From positions 248,001 to 312,000 of the forward strand of contig CAWEOT010000009.1 in the NCBI GenBank assembly GCA_963810775.1: a stretch of 64,000 nucleotides of DNA, read 5' to 3'. The DNA is from DATBVX01 sp963810775 (GTDB lineage Bacteria > Pseudomonadota > Gammaproteobacteria > Steroidobacterales > Steroidobacteraceae). The position numbers were made by a program, and so were the translations under genes. Positions 24,004 through 32,020 of this stretch are shown in pieces. The notes beneath the pieces are model-generated. The model worked only from the letters and a program-made list of their open reading frames with translations, made no database searches and was not told where the DNA came from. Within the stretch, counting starts at the first letter, position 1, and each line of letters opens with the position of its first letter.

Positions 24004-24336
24004 ATGCAAGTCGCTCTCTACGCTCTTGCGCTGTTCTGTGGCATATCGACAGCTCGCGCAACAACCATCATGGACCGGGCGCGCGTTAGGGATCGCAGTG
24101 TCGCGTTCTCCATCATCAGCGGTCTTTCATTGCTGGCCACGTTCGCGCTCGTCGGTTTGGGTTTCCTGATCTATGAGTGGTGGATTCCTATAGTTGCGAC
24201 GTTTGCGATGTCGCTTCTCGTTGGGATTATCGTGATACGCGCAACGCATGGCTTCTTTTACCGAGCAGTCCCTGTAACCGGACTGGTGACGATTGCGCTC
24301 TGCGCCTACGGATGGCTCAAGTGGGCTGGGGTGTAA
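24004..24336 (+). CDS. Small membrane protein of unknown function
   Basis: This 110-residue protein begins at ATG 24004 with a hydrophobic helix (MQVALYALALFCGISTARA, which could also be a signal sequence), then three more helices (SIISGLSLLATFALVGLGFLIY, WWIPIVATFAMSLLVGIIVI, VPVTGLVTIALCAYGWL). It resembles no family I know. It lies between the PDZ gene and another small membrane protein gene. Confidence 0.55.
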   Translation: MQVALYALALFCGISTARATTIMDRARVRDRSVAFSIISGLSLLATFALVGLGFLIYEWWIPIVATFAMSLLVGIIVIRATHGFFYRAVPVTGLVTIALCAYGWLKWAGV

Positions 24337-24391
24337 CAGCGCTCAAGCGAGCGGCCGAGCATAAGGAAGACGAGACCGGCCAAGTGATGCC

Positions 24392-24715
24392 ATGAATGCG
24401 ATCGTTCTGATACTGATGCTGGTCTTGGTCCACGGTGCGATAGCGCTGCTGCTGTTGACCTTCCAGAAACGCCTCGTCGTGTTCTACCGGTTCTACCTGC
24501 CATCGTTCTTGATTGCGTGGATCGGATACATCGCCTATGAGGGTGTGTACATTCCTCGCAACTGTACGGGCGAGTGCAACATCCGCGTGGATCTGCTGCT
24601 CATCTATCCGTATCTGGCCTTCGTCAGCGTTTGCACCATTGCATACTTTATTCTGAGCCGGCGAGCCAGCGGCGGTGCGAGTCAACAGCCAGTGAAAGGC
24701 GAACATGAAAGTTAG
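24392..24715 (+). CDS. Small membrane protein of unknown function
   Basis: This is a 107-residue protein with three hydrophobic helices (about 3-23, 31-50 and 68-90) and a loop containing two Cys (IPRNCTGECNIR), which could bond outside the membrane. Its TAG stop lies in the GTTAGC core of a compact attC-like site. The family is not recognised. Confidence 0.55.
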   Translation: MNAIVLILMLVLVHGAIALLLLTFQKRLVVFYRFYLPSFLIAWIGYIAYEGVYIPRNCTGECNIRVDLLLIYPYLAFVSVCTIAYFILSRRASGGASQQPVKGEHES

Positions 24716-24755
24716 CGATGCCGCGCGTCGCTCAACGCGCGCGTTGGACGCTAAC
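24711..24755 (+). repeat. Compact attC-like site
   Basis: This 45-bp site starts GTTAGCGATGCCGCG and ends CGTCGCTCAACGCGCGCGTTGG then ACGCTAAC. The end boxes GTTAGCG and CGCTAAC are exact inverted complements, and CGCTCAACGCG matches the family's right half. The left half is reduced, so this is probably a rearranged or deleted site. It contains the upstream stop codon. Confidence 0.45.
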
Positions 24756-24775
24756 TCCTGCCAAGAGAGGTGCTC

Positions 24776-25702
24776 ATGACGACGAAGCTGCAACCGAAGC
24801 ACATGATCGGCGGCCTGCTCTTGTTGTTGGGAACGATCTCCTGCGGTCGACCCCCAGCCGATGCGTCCTACGACCGCGCGAAGGCGGAAACCGAAATCCG
24901 GGAGATCGAACGCGCGTGGGCCCAAGTGGCAGTGTCCGGTGATCCTGCGGTCATCGAGCATATTTTCGCGGATGACTTTATCGGTGTCAGTCCGGAGGGC
25001 ACGCAGTACACGAAGCAAGAATTCATCGATGACACGAAGGCGAACCCCCTTGGCTTCACTTCCAACGAGCTGAATGAGATGAAGGTGCGATTCATCGGGC
25101 ACGTGGCCATCGCGCAAGGGCATGAAACCTTCGCGCGCAGCGATGGGGAGCGAGGGCGTTTTGTATGGACCGATGTCCTGGTGCGGCGTGACGGCAAATG
25201 GCAACTGGTCGCCGCTCAGGACTTGATGACGCCCGTTGCAGAGCAACCGACGAGCGCGGGACTTTTTCCTGGCGCCGCTCAGCCGCAGCAAGAGCGGAAG
25301 GGAATAGACAAGACTCGGAACGCATACGTCTCAGCATGGAAGGCGGGGGACGCCAGCAAGATTGCCGAGTTGTATACAGAGGATGCCCTGGTGCTCTACC
25401 CGGACCAACCCGCAGTTACCGGAAGAGACGCTATCGTCGGGTACTTCAGGACATTTTTTAGCGAATTCGCCCAATCCGATTTCGACCTTTCCTCGGCAGA
25501 AGTAGAGATCGCAGGCCAATGGGCCTTTGACCGCGGCACGTATCGATGGAACGGTGTTCCGCGCGCCGGCGGTAAGCCAGTCGAAGACAGCGGGAAGTAC
25601 CTCGTAATCCTCCAGCGGCAAGCGGGCGGCGAGTGGAAGATTGCCCGGGACATGGATAACAGCGACCGGTCGGCGTCACAGGCCACTCGCGGCAAGCAAT
25701 GA
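24776..25702 (+). CDS. Lipoprotein with two DUF4440 / SnoaL-like domains
   Basis: This 308-residue protein has a signal with lipobox-like GTISC (Cys about 24), then two NTF2-like domains in tandem. Domain 1 is about 30-150 (EIREIERAWAQVAVSGDPAVIEHIFADDFIGVSPEG to VRRDGKWQLVAAQD). Domain 2 is about 170-300 (TRNAYVSAWKAGDASKIAELYTEDALVLYPDQPAVTGRDAI to GGEWKIARDMDNSD). The domains resemble each other and probably arose by duplication. ATG 24776 follows GAGAGG. A separate DUF4440 fragment lies just downstream. Confidence 0.75.
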   Translation: MTTKLQPKHMIGGLLLLLGTISCGRPPADASYDRAKAETEIREIERAWAQVAVSGDPAVIEHIFADDFIGVSPEGTQYTKQEFIDDTKANPLGFTSNELNEMKVRFIGHVAIAQGHETFARSDGERGRFVWTDVLVRRDGKWQLVAAQDLMTPVAEQPTSAGLFPGAAQPQQERKGIDKTRNAYVSAWKAGDASKIAELYTEDALVLYPDQPAVTGRDAIVGYFRTFFSEFAQSDFDLSSAEVEIAGQWAFDRGTYRWNGVPRAGGKPVEDSGKYLVILQRQAGGEWKIARDMDNSDRSASQATRGKQ

Positions 25703-25742
25703 GTTGAGTTCGCGCATCGTCGCGCGACTGCGCAAGCGATAG

Positions 25743-25931
25743 GAGCGTCAGGATCCGCGGGAAACAGCAAGAATTGGGGACACCGCTGTGGTCACAGCGC
25801 GAATCTGGGTCAAAGGTATCAAGGACGGCGTGGCGTTCGACCGCCGCGTCTGGTTCAGCGACATCTACGTGCGCACGCCGAATGGGTGGCGTTTTGCGTT
25901 CCGCCAAGCGTCGCTGCCACTGCACGTTTGA
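25743..25931 (+). pseudogene. DUF4440-like C-terminal remnant
   Basis: The frame between the stop at 25740-25742 and TGA 25929-25931 encodes ARIGDTAVVTARIWVKG, then RRVWFSDIYVRTPNGWRFAF and RQASLPL. These are the last strands of an NTF2-like/DUF4440 domain (the GDTAVVT and W-x-D-x-Y-V/R-x-x-x-G-W segments). No start region or first half is present, so it is a 5'-truncated fragment. It is followed at once by an attC-like end, suggesting the cassette lost its front. Confidence 0.6.
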
Positions 25932-25950
25932 TGGGATTCAGTACACAGCC

Positions 25951-25979
25951 CTCGCGCTCAACCGGGGCGTTAGACGTCG
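25951..25979 (+). repeat. attC-like site, 3' half
   Basis: CTCGCGCTCAACCGGGGCGT followed by TAGACGTCG matches the right half of the family, with core GTTAGAC as in the site at 23010. The next 20 bases (AATC, then ACGGGCGCAGAAT) also resemble those after the 23010 site, so the two downstream junctions may share origin. Confidence 0.45.
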
Positions 25980-26057
25980 CGAATCCACGGGCGCAGAATT
26001 AACGGAGATCAGCGCGGGCGGCGACAATCGCGATATGCGTATGCTGTGGAGGATGCG

Positions 26058-26324
26058 ATGGACGACGATCTCGAAGCCTTGAGCCATGAGGAACTCGTTC
26101 GCGAAGTGAGGCGGTTGCGCGCCGGGATTCGAGCTCACCGCGACAGCAGCGGACATGACCTGTGCTGGCACCACCCGCAGCTTTGGAATCTCTTGCCGGA
26201 GCGCGTGGTGCCGGAGGTTGCAGTGCCACCATGGCCTAAGTTCTTGCGGGGCTGCGTGCGTTACCGCGAGTCACTGGATCGCGAGCTGCCGAATGCCCCG
26301 GCTGCGGACAATGAACTCGAATAG
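26058..26324 (+). CDS. Small acidic protein of unknown function
   Basis: This 88-residue protein starts with a charged helix (DDDLEALSHEELVREVRRLRAGIRAHRDSSGHDLCWHHPQLWNLLPE) and continues with PPWPKFLRGCVRYRESLDREL. The layout, a helical start followed by a Trp/His/Pro-rich segment with CWHHP, is one I associate with short conserved hypothetical proteins, but no function is known to me. ATG 26058 (not 26046) is preferred because a GGAG precedes it. Confidence 0.55.
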   Translation: MDDDLEALSHEELVREVRRLRAGIRAHRDSSGHDLCWHHPQLWNLLPERVVPEVAVPPWPKFLRGCVRYRESLDRELPNAPAADNELE

Positions 26325-26356
26325 AGAATATTGCGGCGATCTTTGAAAAGTGCCTC

Positions 26357-26710
26357 ATGAATCTCGACCACACCTTGTTCCGGGTAAGCTCGACCGCTGA
26401 TCGCGGTGTGGTGAGTTCCGAGACACGCCTTGCGTTGGTGCAGCGAGGGATGAAGGTTCTTGGTCGCTATCGCGGCGGCACAATTCTCCGCGGCTACCTC
26501 GTCGGCGCTCTGACAGGCTCGGTGCTGCGGTTTCGCTACGTTCAGCGAGAGTTCGCGGGCGATATCCACGCCGGGCGATCGGTTTGCGAGCTCGAGCGCC
26601 TTCCCAATGGTCTGCTGAGACTGCACGAGCACTTTACGTGGAAGACGCGTCCGGGATCGGGCACCAATACCTTCGATCAGGTGGACGACGAGTTATCGAA
26701 CGCCAGCTAA
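26357..26710 (+). CDS. Small beta-barrel-like protein (lipocalin-like)
   Basis: This 117-residue protein is made mostly of alternating strands: FRVSSTADRGVVSSETRLALVQRGMKVLGRYRGGTILRGYLVGALTGSVLRFRYVQ, then SVCELERLPNGLLRLHEHFTWKT. This order is seen in small proteins often mislabelled N-acetylglutamate synthase. It is cytoplasmic and the role is unknown. The TAA stop is inside the left end of the following attC-like site, and the gene is typical of integron cassettes in size. Confidence 0.6.
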   Translation: MNLDHTLFRVSSTADRGVVSSETRLALVQRGMKVLGRYRGGTILRGYLVGALTGSVLRFRYVQREFAGDIHAGRSVCELERLPNGLLRLHEHFTWKTRPGSGTNTFDQVDDELSNAS

Positions 26711-26792
26711 TTCCACGATCGCGTTTCACGGGAGCCTGAGCGCTTCCATCTGCCCACCTAGCAGCGTGTCGCTCAACGCGGACGTTAGGCGT
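26702..26792 (+). repeat. attC-like recombination site
   Basis: This 91-bp site starts GCCAGCTAATTCC and ends AGCGTGTCGCTCAACGCGG then ACGTTAGGCGTC. The right core GTTAGGC and inner CAACGCG are canonical. The left core is degenerate but pairs partly (GCCAGCTAA against GTTAGGC). It contains the stop codon of the upstream ORF. Confidence 0.6.
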
Positions 26793-26866
26793 CTTGGCAC
26801 CACGCGTCGAGGAGGAATAGAGTGCCCTTCCTTGCTAGCCAGCTTCACCCGACGCCTGGAACTCCT

Positions 26867-27691
26867 ATGAGAATCATCCTCGCCCTTTTGGTACTCGCGT
26901 TCGCCGCCTCCGCGCATGCCGGATCACATCAGCTCGCGAAGAAATGGGAAACCGAAGCACAGCTTAAGGTTCCCGAGTCGGTGTTTTTCGACGCAGGGCG
27001 CAAGGTGCTTTACGTTTCGAACATCGACGGCGAGCCGTGGGGCGACGATGGTAAGGGGTCGATCGCCAAGGTAGGACTCGACGGCAAGATCATTGCGGTG
27101 GACTGGATCAGCGGCTTGAGCGCGCCCAAGGGCATCGCAATGCGCGGTTCGCGCCTGTATGTCGGCGACCTGACGAACGTGGTCGTGATCGACATCGACA
27201 AGGGCGCGATCGCCGAACGTATCGCAGTATCAGGGTCCGAGGGCCTCAACGACGTCGCGATCGATACGGACGGCGTGGTGTACGTGTCCGACACCAAGAC
27301 AAAGAAAGTCTTCGCTATCAAGGATGGGAAGTCGGCGCCGTACCTCGAGAATCTCAAGGGCCCGAACGGGCTGCTGTTTCACGCCGGCGCGCTCTACCTG
27401 CTCGACGGAGAGGGCCTGTATCGCGTGGGCAAGGATCGCAGCTTGGCGCTCTTGAGTGACGGCATGAAGGGCGGCGTCGATGGCGTGGAAAACGTCACCG
27501 GCGACGACTTCATCGTCTCTTGCTGGCAGGGCACGGTTCACTACGTAAAGGGTGATGGCACGCGCGAGGTGCTGCTCGACACACACGAGCAGAAGATCAA
27601 TTCGGCCGACATCGGCTACGACTCCAAGCACCGCATCGTTTACGTGCCGACGTTTTTCAGGAACACCGTGGTGGCGTACGACCTCAAGTAG
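26867..27691 (+). CDS. Exported SMP-30/NHL-type beta-propeller protein
   Basis: This 274-residue protein has a signal peptide (MRIILALLVLAFAASAHAG) and six or so propeller blades of the SMP-30/gluconolactonase type: VPESVFFDAGRKVLYVSNIDG, LSAPKGIAMRGSRLYVGDLTNVVVIDI, LNDVAIDTDGVVYVSDTKTKKVF, LKGPNGLLFHAGALYLLD. It probably acts in the periplasm as a lactonase-like or binding propeller. A GTG at 26822 has a strong GGAGGA but would add 15 residues before the signal; ATG 26867 puts the signal first. Both starts are possible. Confidence 0.75.
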   Translation: MRIILALLVLAFAASAHAGSHQLAKKWETEAQLKVPESVFFDAGRKVLYVSNIDGEPWGDDGKGSIAKVGLDGKIIAVDWISGLSAPKGIAMRGSRLYVGDLTNVVVIDIDKGAIAERIAVSGSEGLNDVAIDTDGVVYVSDTKTKKVFAIKDGKSAPYLENLKGPNGLLFHAGALYLLDGEGLYRVGKDRSLALLSDGMKGGVDGVENVTGDDFIVSCWQGTVHYVKGDGTREVLLDTHEQKINSADIGYDSKHRIVYVPTFFRNTVVAYDLK

Positions 27692-27750
27692 CGGTACGAC
27701 TTTTGAAGTAGTTGGATGCGCGGCGCTTTTTTCCGGGCGGGTTTGAAGGA

Positions 27751-27777
27751 TAGGTCGCTCAACGCGGGCATTAGCCG
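27751..27777 (+). repeat. attC-like site, 3' half
   Basis: TAGGTCGCTCAACGCGGGCA followed by TTAGCCG matches the right half of the family, with core ATTAGCC. The left half may lie anywhere from the upstream stop at 27691, but no clear core is visible there. The next gene has its own AAGGAGG. Confidence 0.45.
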
Positions 27778-27789
27778 CAAGGAGGCAGC

Positions 27790-28653
27790 ATGAACAATCT
27801 TCAGCTCAATCAGGTGCCGGTTGCAAAGCATGAGATGAAGAGTCACATGATTCCAGGCGCGGGTGGCGTTCGACTGCATGTCGTCGAGACCGGCAATTCA
27901 ATGGGTCGGACAATCGTATTTCTCCATGGCCTGTCGCAGTGTTGGCTCTCCTGGAGTCGACAGCTGAACTCCGACCTGGCCGATGACTTCCGGCTTGTGG
28001 CGCTCGATCTGCGTGGTCATGGGCTCTCGGACAAGCCTCGTGAAAGCTACGCTGACTCGAGGTTGTGGGCAGATGATGTTCACGCGGTTATACAGGAGCT
28101 CGATCTCGATCATCCGGTCCTGTGCGGCTGGTCATACGGGCCACTCGTGATCCTTGACTACATCCGGCACCACGGTGAGGACCAGATCCGGGGCATCAAC
28201 TTTGTCGGTGGCGTCACGAAACTCGGCAGCGAGGAGGCGGCATCAGTCCTGACTGCTGATTTTATCGGCCTCGTACCGGGTTTCTTTTCCACGGACAGCG
28301 AGGAGAGCGCGCGAGCGCTTGGCTCGTTGTTGGGCCTGTGCTTTGCTGACGAGCTTGCAGCCGAAGATCGCTACTTGATGCTGGGATACAGCCTTTCGGT
28401 TCCGCCGTATGTGCGCCAGGGGCTGCTCTCGCGCGCCATCGACAATGACGATCTTCTGCCGAAGATCCGCAAGCCCGTACTGATTACGCATAGCTCCGAT
28501 GATGCAGTCGTCAAGGCGGCGGTCATCGATCAGCAGATGGCACGCATTACCCACGCCCAGATTCGAATGATCGCCAACTCGGGACACGCGGTTTTTTGGG
28601 ACAATGCGACAGCCTATAACCGGTGCCTGCGGGAGTTTGTCAACGCTGCATAG
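27790..28653 (+). CDS. Alpha/beta-fold hydrolase
   Basis: This 287-residue cytoplasmic protein has the whole catalytic set: oxyanion HGL at about 46, nucleophile elbow GWSYG (Ser about 115), acid in HSSDDAVV (about 235) and His in NSGHAVFWD (about 262). The FVALDLRGHGLSDKP-type strand (ALDLRGHGLSDKPRE) places it among esterase / haloalkane-dehalogenase-like hydrolases. The substrate is unknown. AAGGAGG precedes the ATG, and an attC-like end lies 13 bp upstream. Confidence 0.85.
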   Translation: MNNLQLNQVPVAKHEMKSHMIPGAGGVRLHVVETGNSMGRTIVFLHGLSQCWLSWSRQLNSDLADDFRLVALDLRGHGLSDKPRESYADSRLWADDVHAVIQELDLDHPVLCGWSYGPLVILDYIRHHGEDQIRGINFVGGVTKLGSEEAASVLTADFIGLVPGFFSTDSEESARALGSLLGLCFADELAAEDRYLMLGYSLSVPPYVRQGLLSRAIDNDDLLPKIRKPVLITHSSDDAVVKAAVIDQQMARITHAQIRMIANSGHAVFWDNATAYNRCLREFVNAA

Positions 28654-28707
28654 ACGGCGCCTGATAGGCCCGGCCGCTGAACCGATAGGTCCTTTCGTGG
28701 CGAAGCA

Positions 28708-29172
28708 TTGAAACCCATCAAACACGCCGTGAGCCTGCGTGCGGCGACTGTTGCCGATATTCCGGCGATGCATCGCGTGCGTCTTGCCGTACGCGAGAAT
28801 CGTCTCCTGGATCCATCGCGGATCGGGCCGGAGGACTATCGGCGCATGCTCGAGAGCCACGGTCGAGGCTGGGTATGTGAGGCCGGTGGGGAAGTTGCCG
28901 GCTTCGCAATTGCCGATGGCTCCAGGCGCAATATTTGGGCGTTATTTGTTGCTCCGGGTTTTGAGCAACGGGGCATCGGGCGCTCCTTGCACGATGCGAT
29001 GGTCGAGTGGCTCTTTGGCCTGGCGCCTTCGACTATATGGCTCACGACTGAACCGAACACGCGGGCCGAACGGTTCTATCGTGCCGCGGGCTGGAGCCGG
29101 ATCTGCCTGGAGGCAAACGGCGAAGTACGATTCGAGATGACGAAAGTAGCGCCGCCCAAGTCGGGGGACCAC
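28708..29172 (+). CDS. GNAT acetyltransferase, read through into next gene
   Basis: The GNAT domain reads VSLRAATVADIPAMHRVRLAVREN, then NIWALFVAPGFEQRGIGRSLHDAMVEWLFG for the acetyl-CoA loop, and NTRAERFYRAAGWS at the end. The start is TTG 28708 or GTG 28729. There is no stop before the next start at 29173; the frame runs straight into the SRPBCC gene and ends only at 29493. So either the two are fused or the GNAT stop has been lost. The acceptor is unknown. Confidence 0.75.
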
Positions 29173-29635
29173 ATGAATGCGCCGCAAGTGACGCAAACGC
29201 ACCGTACCTTTTTGCTGGCATGCGCTGTCAAGATCAACATCCGGGCAAGCGCCGCAATCATATGGGGCATCTTGACCGATGCGCCCGGTTACTCGCGCTG
29301 GAACTCCACCATCAGCGGCATCGAGGGCCAGATTCGCGAGGGCGAGCGCCTGCGGCTGCACGTTCCGGGCACCGACCGCACGTTCACTCCCAGAGTTTCG
29401 GGTGTCATACCCAAACGAGCGCATGACCTGGACCGGCGGCTTCGCCCCTCTTTTCAAGGGAGTGCGCACGTTCGCGCTAACGCCTGCCGATAACGGCTCG
29501 ACCGATTTCACTATGGAGGAACGTTTCACCGGTCTGATGCTGCCGCTCGTGAAAGGATCGATGCCCGACTTCGGGCCGGTCTTCGAGCACTACGCCAACG
29601 ACCTGAAACGAGAAGCGGAACGAGCCACACAATGA
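29173..29635 (+). pseudogene. SRPBCC protein, frameshifted and joined to GNAT
   Basis: From ATG 29173 (after GGGGGACC) the frame encodes the first half of an SRPBCC domain (FLLACAVKINIRASAAIIWGILTDAPGYSRWNSTISGIEG ... TFTPRVSGVIP). At about 29410-29416 an extra base in the CCCAAA stretch shifts the frame, and the second half continues as NERMTWTGGFAPLFKGVRTFALTPADNGSTDFTMEERFTGLMLPL to TGA 29635. The joined domain would be about 153 residues. A single-base lesion in a short run could also be a sequencing error. Confidence 0.7.
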
Positions 29636-30582
29636 TCGCGAGGCTGATCGTCACTGTCTGCCTGCTGATTTTCAGCACCTCCCTGACTGCCCAGCAGCCC
29701 AAGCAGCCGACTGGCCACACGCAGGTCGTGTTGTTGGGGACGGGGAATCCTCCCGCTGATCCCGATCGATCCGGACCCGCAACCGCAATCGTCGTCAACG
29801 ACGCCGCGTACCTGGTCGACTTCGGCGCGGGCGTCGTGCGACGTGCCAAGGCCGCCGTCGCCGACAGAGGCATCAGCGCGTTGGAACCGACGAATCTGCG
29901 CGTTGTGTTCGTGACCCATCTGCATTCGGATCACACGGTCGGCTACCCGGATCTGATCCTGACTCCCTGGGTGCTTGGGCGGCGAGTTCCGCTGGAAGTC
30001 TACGGGCCTGCCGGAATCAAGGAGATGACCAAACATGTGCTTGAAGCCTATCGCGTCGATTTCGAGTCGCGCTCGAAACAGCACGCAGAGAACTTGTTTA
30101 CTGTTGGTACCTTTCCAGAGGGACACCAGGTGAACGCCCATGAAATCACGCCTGGTGTCGTTTACAAGGATGCGAACGTTACGGTCACGGCGTTCCCCAC
30201 CAGGCACACCATCGAGAGCTACGGGTACCGCTTCGAGACGCGCGACCGCAGCATTGTCATCTCGGGTGATACGAATCCCACGCAAGCAACGATTGATGCC
30301 TGCAACGGTTGCGACATCTTGATTCACGAAGTGCTGACGCAGGAGTGGTTGGCAAAGCGTCCGGATTTTCAGAACTACGCCGCGAGATATCACACCACCA
30401 CCGCGCAGTTGGCCGAGCTGGCCGTGCGCGCCAAACCACGCTTGCTGGTTCTCTACCATGCTTCAATTGCCTGGCGACCTGCGGTCGACACTCAGCGGTC
30501 GAGACCCGAAGAGCTGCTGAGCGAAATGACAACGCGCTATTCAGGGCACGTGGTCGTTGGGCGAGACTTGGACGTCTACTGA
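29632..30582 (+). CDS. Exported metallo-beta-lactamase-fold hydrolase
   Basis: This 316-residue protein has a signal peptide (MIARLIVTVCLLIFSTSLTAQ) and an MBL fold of the RNase Z / arylsulfatase-like type: VVLLGTGNPPADPDRSGPATAIVVNDAAYLVDFGAG, metal motif HLHSDH (96-101), IVISGDTNPT and a late LLVLYHAS. The zinc ligands appear complete. It probably acts in the periplasm; the substrate is unknown. Its ATG overlaps the stop of the upstream pseudogene (ATGA). Confidence 0.8.
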   Translation: MIARLIVTVCLLIFSTSLTAQQPKQPTGHTQVVLLGTGNPPADPDRSGPATAIVVNDAAYLVDFGAGVVRRAKAAVADRGISALEPTNLRVVFVTHLHSDHTVGYPDLILTPWVLGRRVPLEVYGPAGIKEMTKHVLEAYRVDFESRSKQHAENLFTVGTFPEGHQVNAHEITPGVVYKDANVTVTAFPTRHTIESYGYRFETRDRSIVISGDTNPTQATIDACNGCDILIHEVLTQEWLAKRPDFQNYAARYHTTTAQLAELAVRAKPRLLVLYHASIAWRPAVDTQRSRPEELLSEMTTRYSGHVVVGRDLDVY

Positions 30583-30587
30583 TCACG

Positions 30588-31208
30588 ATGTCCCCAAGAA
30601 AGCTGGGTCTGTACTGCGGAATCGTGAGCCCGGTTCTCTGGCTCGCGCTCATCGCGATTGCCGGAGCGCTGCGCCCCGACTTCAGCCACCTTACTCACTT
30701 CATCAGCGAGCTTGGGGAGCGTGGCAGTTCCACCGAGGCACTGATGCGCGGCGCGGCATTTGGCTTCACTGGTTTCTTGTACGTCTGTTTCGCCATCGGC
30801 TTGCTGGCCACCTTTCGACATGGATGGATGTTCACCGCCGCCTCTCTTCTGATCGCGCTGGATGGAATAGGGCGGATGGGGGCCGGCATCTTCCCGTGCG
30901 ATCCAGGTTGCGTACGAGTCACGGAAACGCAGGACCTCCACAAGCTTTTTGCCACCGTTGGCTTTTCCTCGGGCATCCTGGCGGCGATCCTCTGGGGAGT
31001 CCTGTTTCGTCGTCTAGCTGCCTTTCGATCGCTATCCTGGCTCGCCGTCGGTTCCGGCTTGGTAGCTTTTGTGTCCTTGATGCTCATGTCGTGGCAAGGC
31101 AACCCATGGGGCGGCCCCGGCCTGTTCGAGCATCTGGCGACAGGCGTCCTTTCCATTTGGCTCTTTGTGTTTGCCGTTCGTCTGGTACAAACAGACGGCG
31201 ATTCGTGA
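30588..31208 (+). CDS. DUF998-family membrane protein
   Basis: This 206-residue protein has six hydrophobic helices and the DUF998 pattern: LGLYCGIVSPVLWLALIAIAGALRPDFSHLTHFISELGERGSSTEALMRGAAFGFTGFLYVCFA, then GMGAGIFPCDPGC in a loop (two Cys) and DLHKLFATVGFSSGILAAILWG. The function is unknown. It begins 5 bp after the metallohydrolase stop and is probably co-transcribed with it. Confidence 0.75.
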   Translation: MSPRKLGLYCGIVSPVLWLALIAIAGALRPDFSHLTHFISELGERGSSTEALMRGAAFGFTGFLYVCFAIGLLATFRHGWMFTAASLLIALDGIGRMGAGIFPCDPGCVRVTETQDLHKLFATVGFSSGILAAILWGVLFRRLAAFRSLSWLAVGSGLVAFVSLMLMSWQGNPWGGPGLFEHLATGVLSIWLFVFAVRLVQTDGDS

Positions 31209-31266
31209 CTACACGAGATGCATCCGATGTTTTAAGGTATCGCCAAACCAATCTGCGGCTTGAAGC

Positions 31267-31641
31267 ATGAACGAAAATCTGCGGCCTCCGGTCTGGGTAG
31301 GGCACGTCGTCCTCGAGACCAATCGATTGGACGAGTCTGCCCAGTTCATGCGCACGATCGGGATGCGGCCCGTGTATCAGGGATCGGATGTGGCCATCTT
31401 CGAGCTGCGTGGGGGAACTCATCTGATACTTCTGCCCAAGAACGAGGTAGTACAGGGCGACGCTCCGTTTGACCTCATGGTCGAGGATCTGCGTGCGACT
31501 CATCAGCAATTCACTTCGCTCGGGCTCGCACCCACGCCGATTGAGGCGATGCCATCGATCGATCACGAACTCTTCCGTGTCCGCGAACCGGCGGGGCATC
31601 TCATCACGTTCTATTCGAATCATGCCTCGGGCCCCGTGTGA
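31267..31641 (+). CDS. VOC-family protein
   Basis: This 124-residue single VOC domain reads VWVGHVVLETNRLDESAQFMRTIGMRPVYQGSDVAIFELRGGTHLILLPK ... IDHELFRVREPAGHLITFYSNH. His14 and the late Glu/His positions fit a metal-binding member. The substrate is unknown. It is followed closely by the AIG2-like gene (22 bp gap). Confidence 0.75.
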   Translation: MNENLRPPVWVGHVVLETNRLDESAQFMRTIGMRPVYQGSDVAIFELRGGTHLILLPKNEVVQGDAPFDLMVEDLRATHQQFTSLGLAPTPIEAMPSIDHELFRVREPAGHLITFYSNHASGPV

Positions 31642-31663
31642 GCACGCCGGCGAATCCTTGATC

Positions 31664-32020
31664 ATGCCGCTACTTTTTTCCTACGGCACTCTTCAAGAAG
31701 AAAAGGTGCAGTTATCCACGTTCGGAAGACTGCTCCAAGGGCAAAGAGATGAGCTTCCTGGGTTCGAGCAGTCGCTCGTAGGAATCAAGGACGCGCAAGT
31801 CGTGGCAACGGGCGGCAAGACACACCATGCTAATGTCACGTTCAACGGCAGAAACGACAGTCGTGTGAGTGGCACCGTATTCGAGATCACCGACACCGAA
31901 CTCGCCGCCGCCGATCAGTACGAAAAGCTCGCCGCATACATACGAATAGCCGCAATGCTTGCCTCGGGTAAACAAGCTTGGTTGTATGTTGACGCCCGCT
32001 CTGCGCCGGTGGCGTTGTGA
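31664..32020 (+). CDS. Gamma-glutamylcyclotransferase (AIG2-like) family protein
   Basis: This 118-residue protein has the GGCT-like barrel: LLFSYGTLQEEKVQ with the YGTL substrate loop, LPGFEQSLVGI, and TELAAADQYEKLAAYIRIAAMLASGKQAWLYV, where the Glu of DQYEK is the likely catalytic acid. Members act on gamma-glutamyl or related amide bonds; the exact reaction is not certain. Its stop overlaps the GTG of the carbonic anhydrase gene. Confidence 0.75.
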   Translation: MPLLFSYGTLQEEKVQLSTFGRLLQGQRDELPGFEQSLVGIKDAQVVATGGKTHHANVTFNGRNDSRVSGTVFEITDTELAAADQYEKLAAYIRIAAMLASGKQAWLYVDARSAPVAL

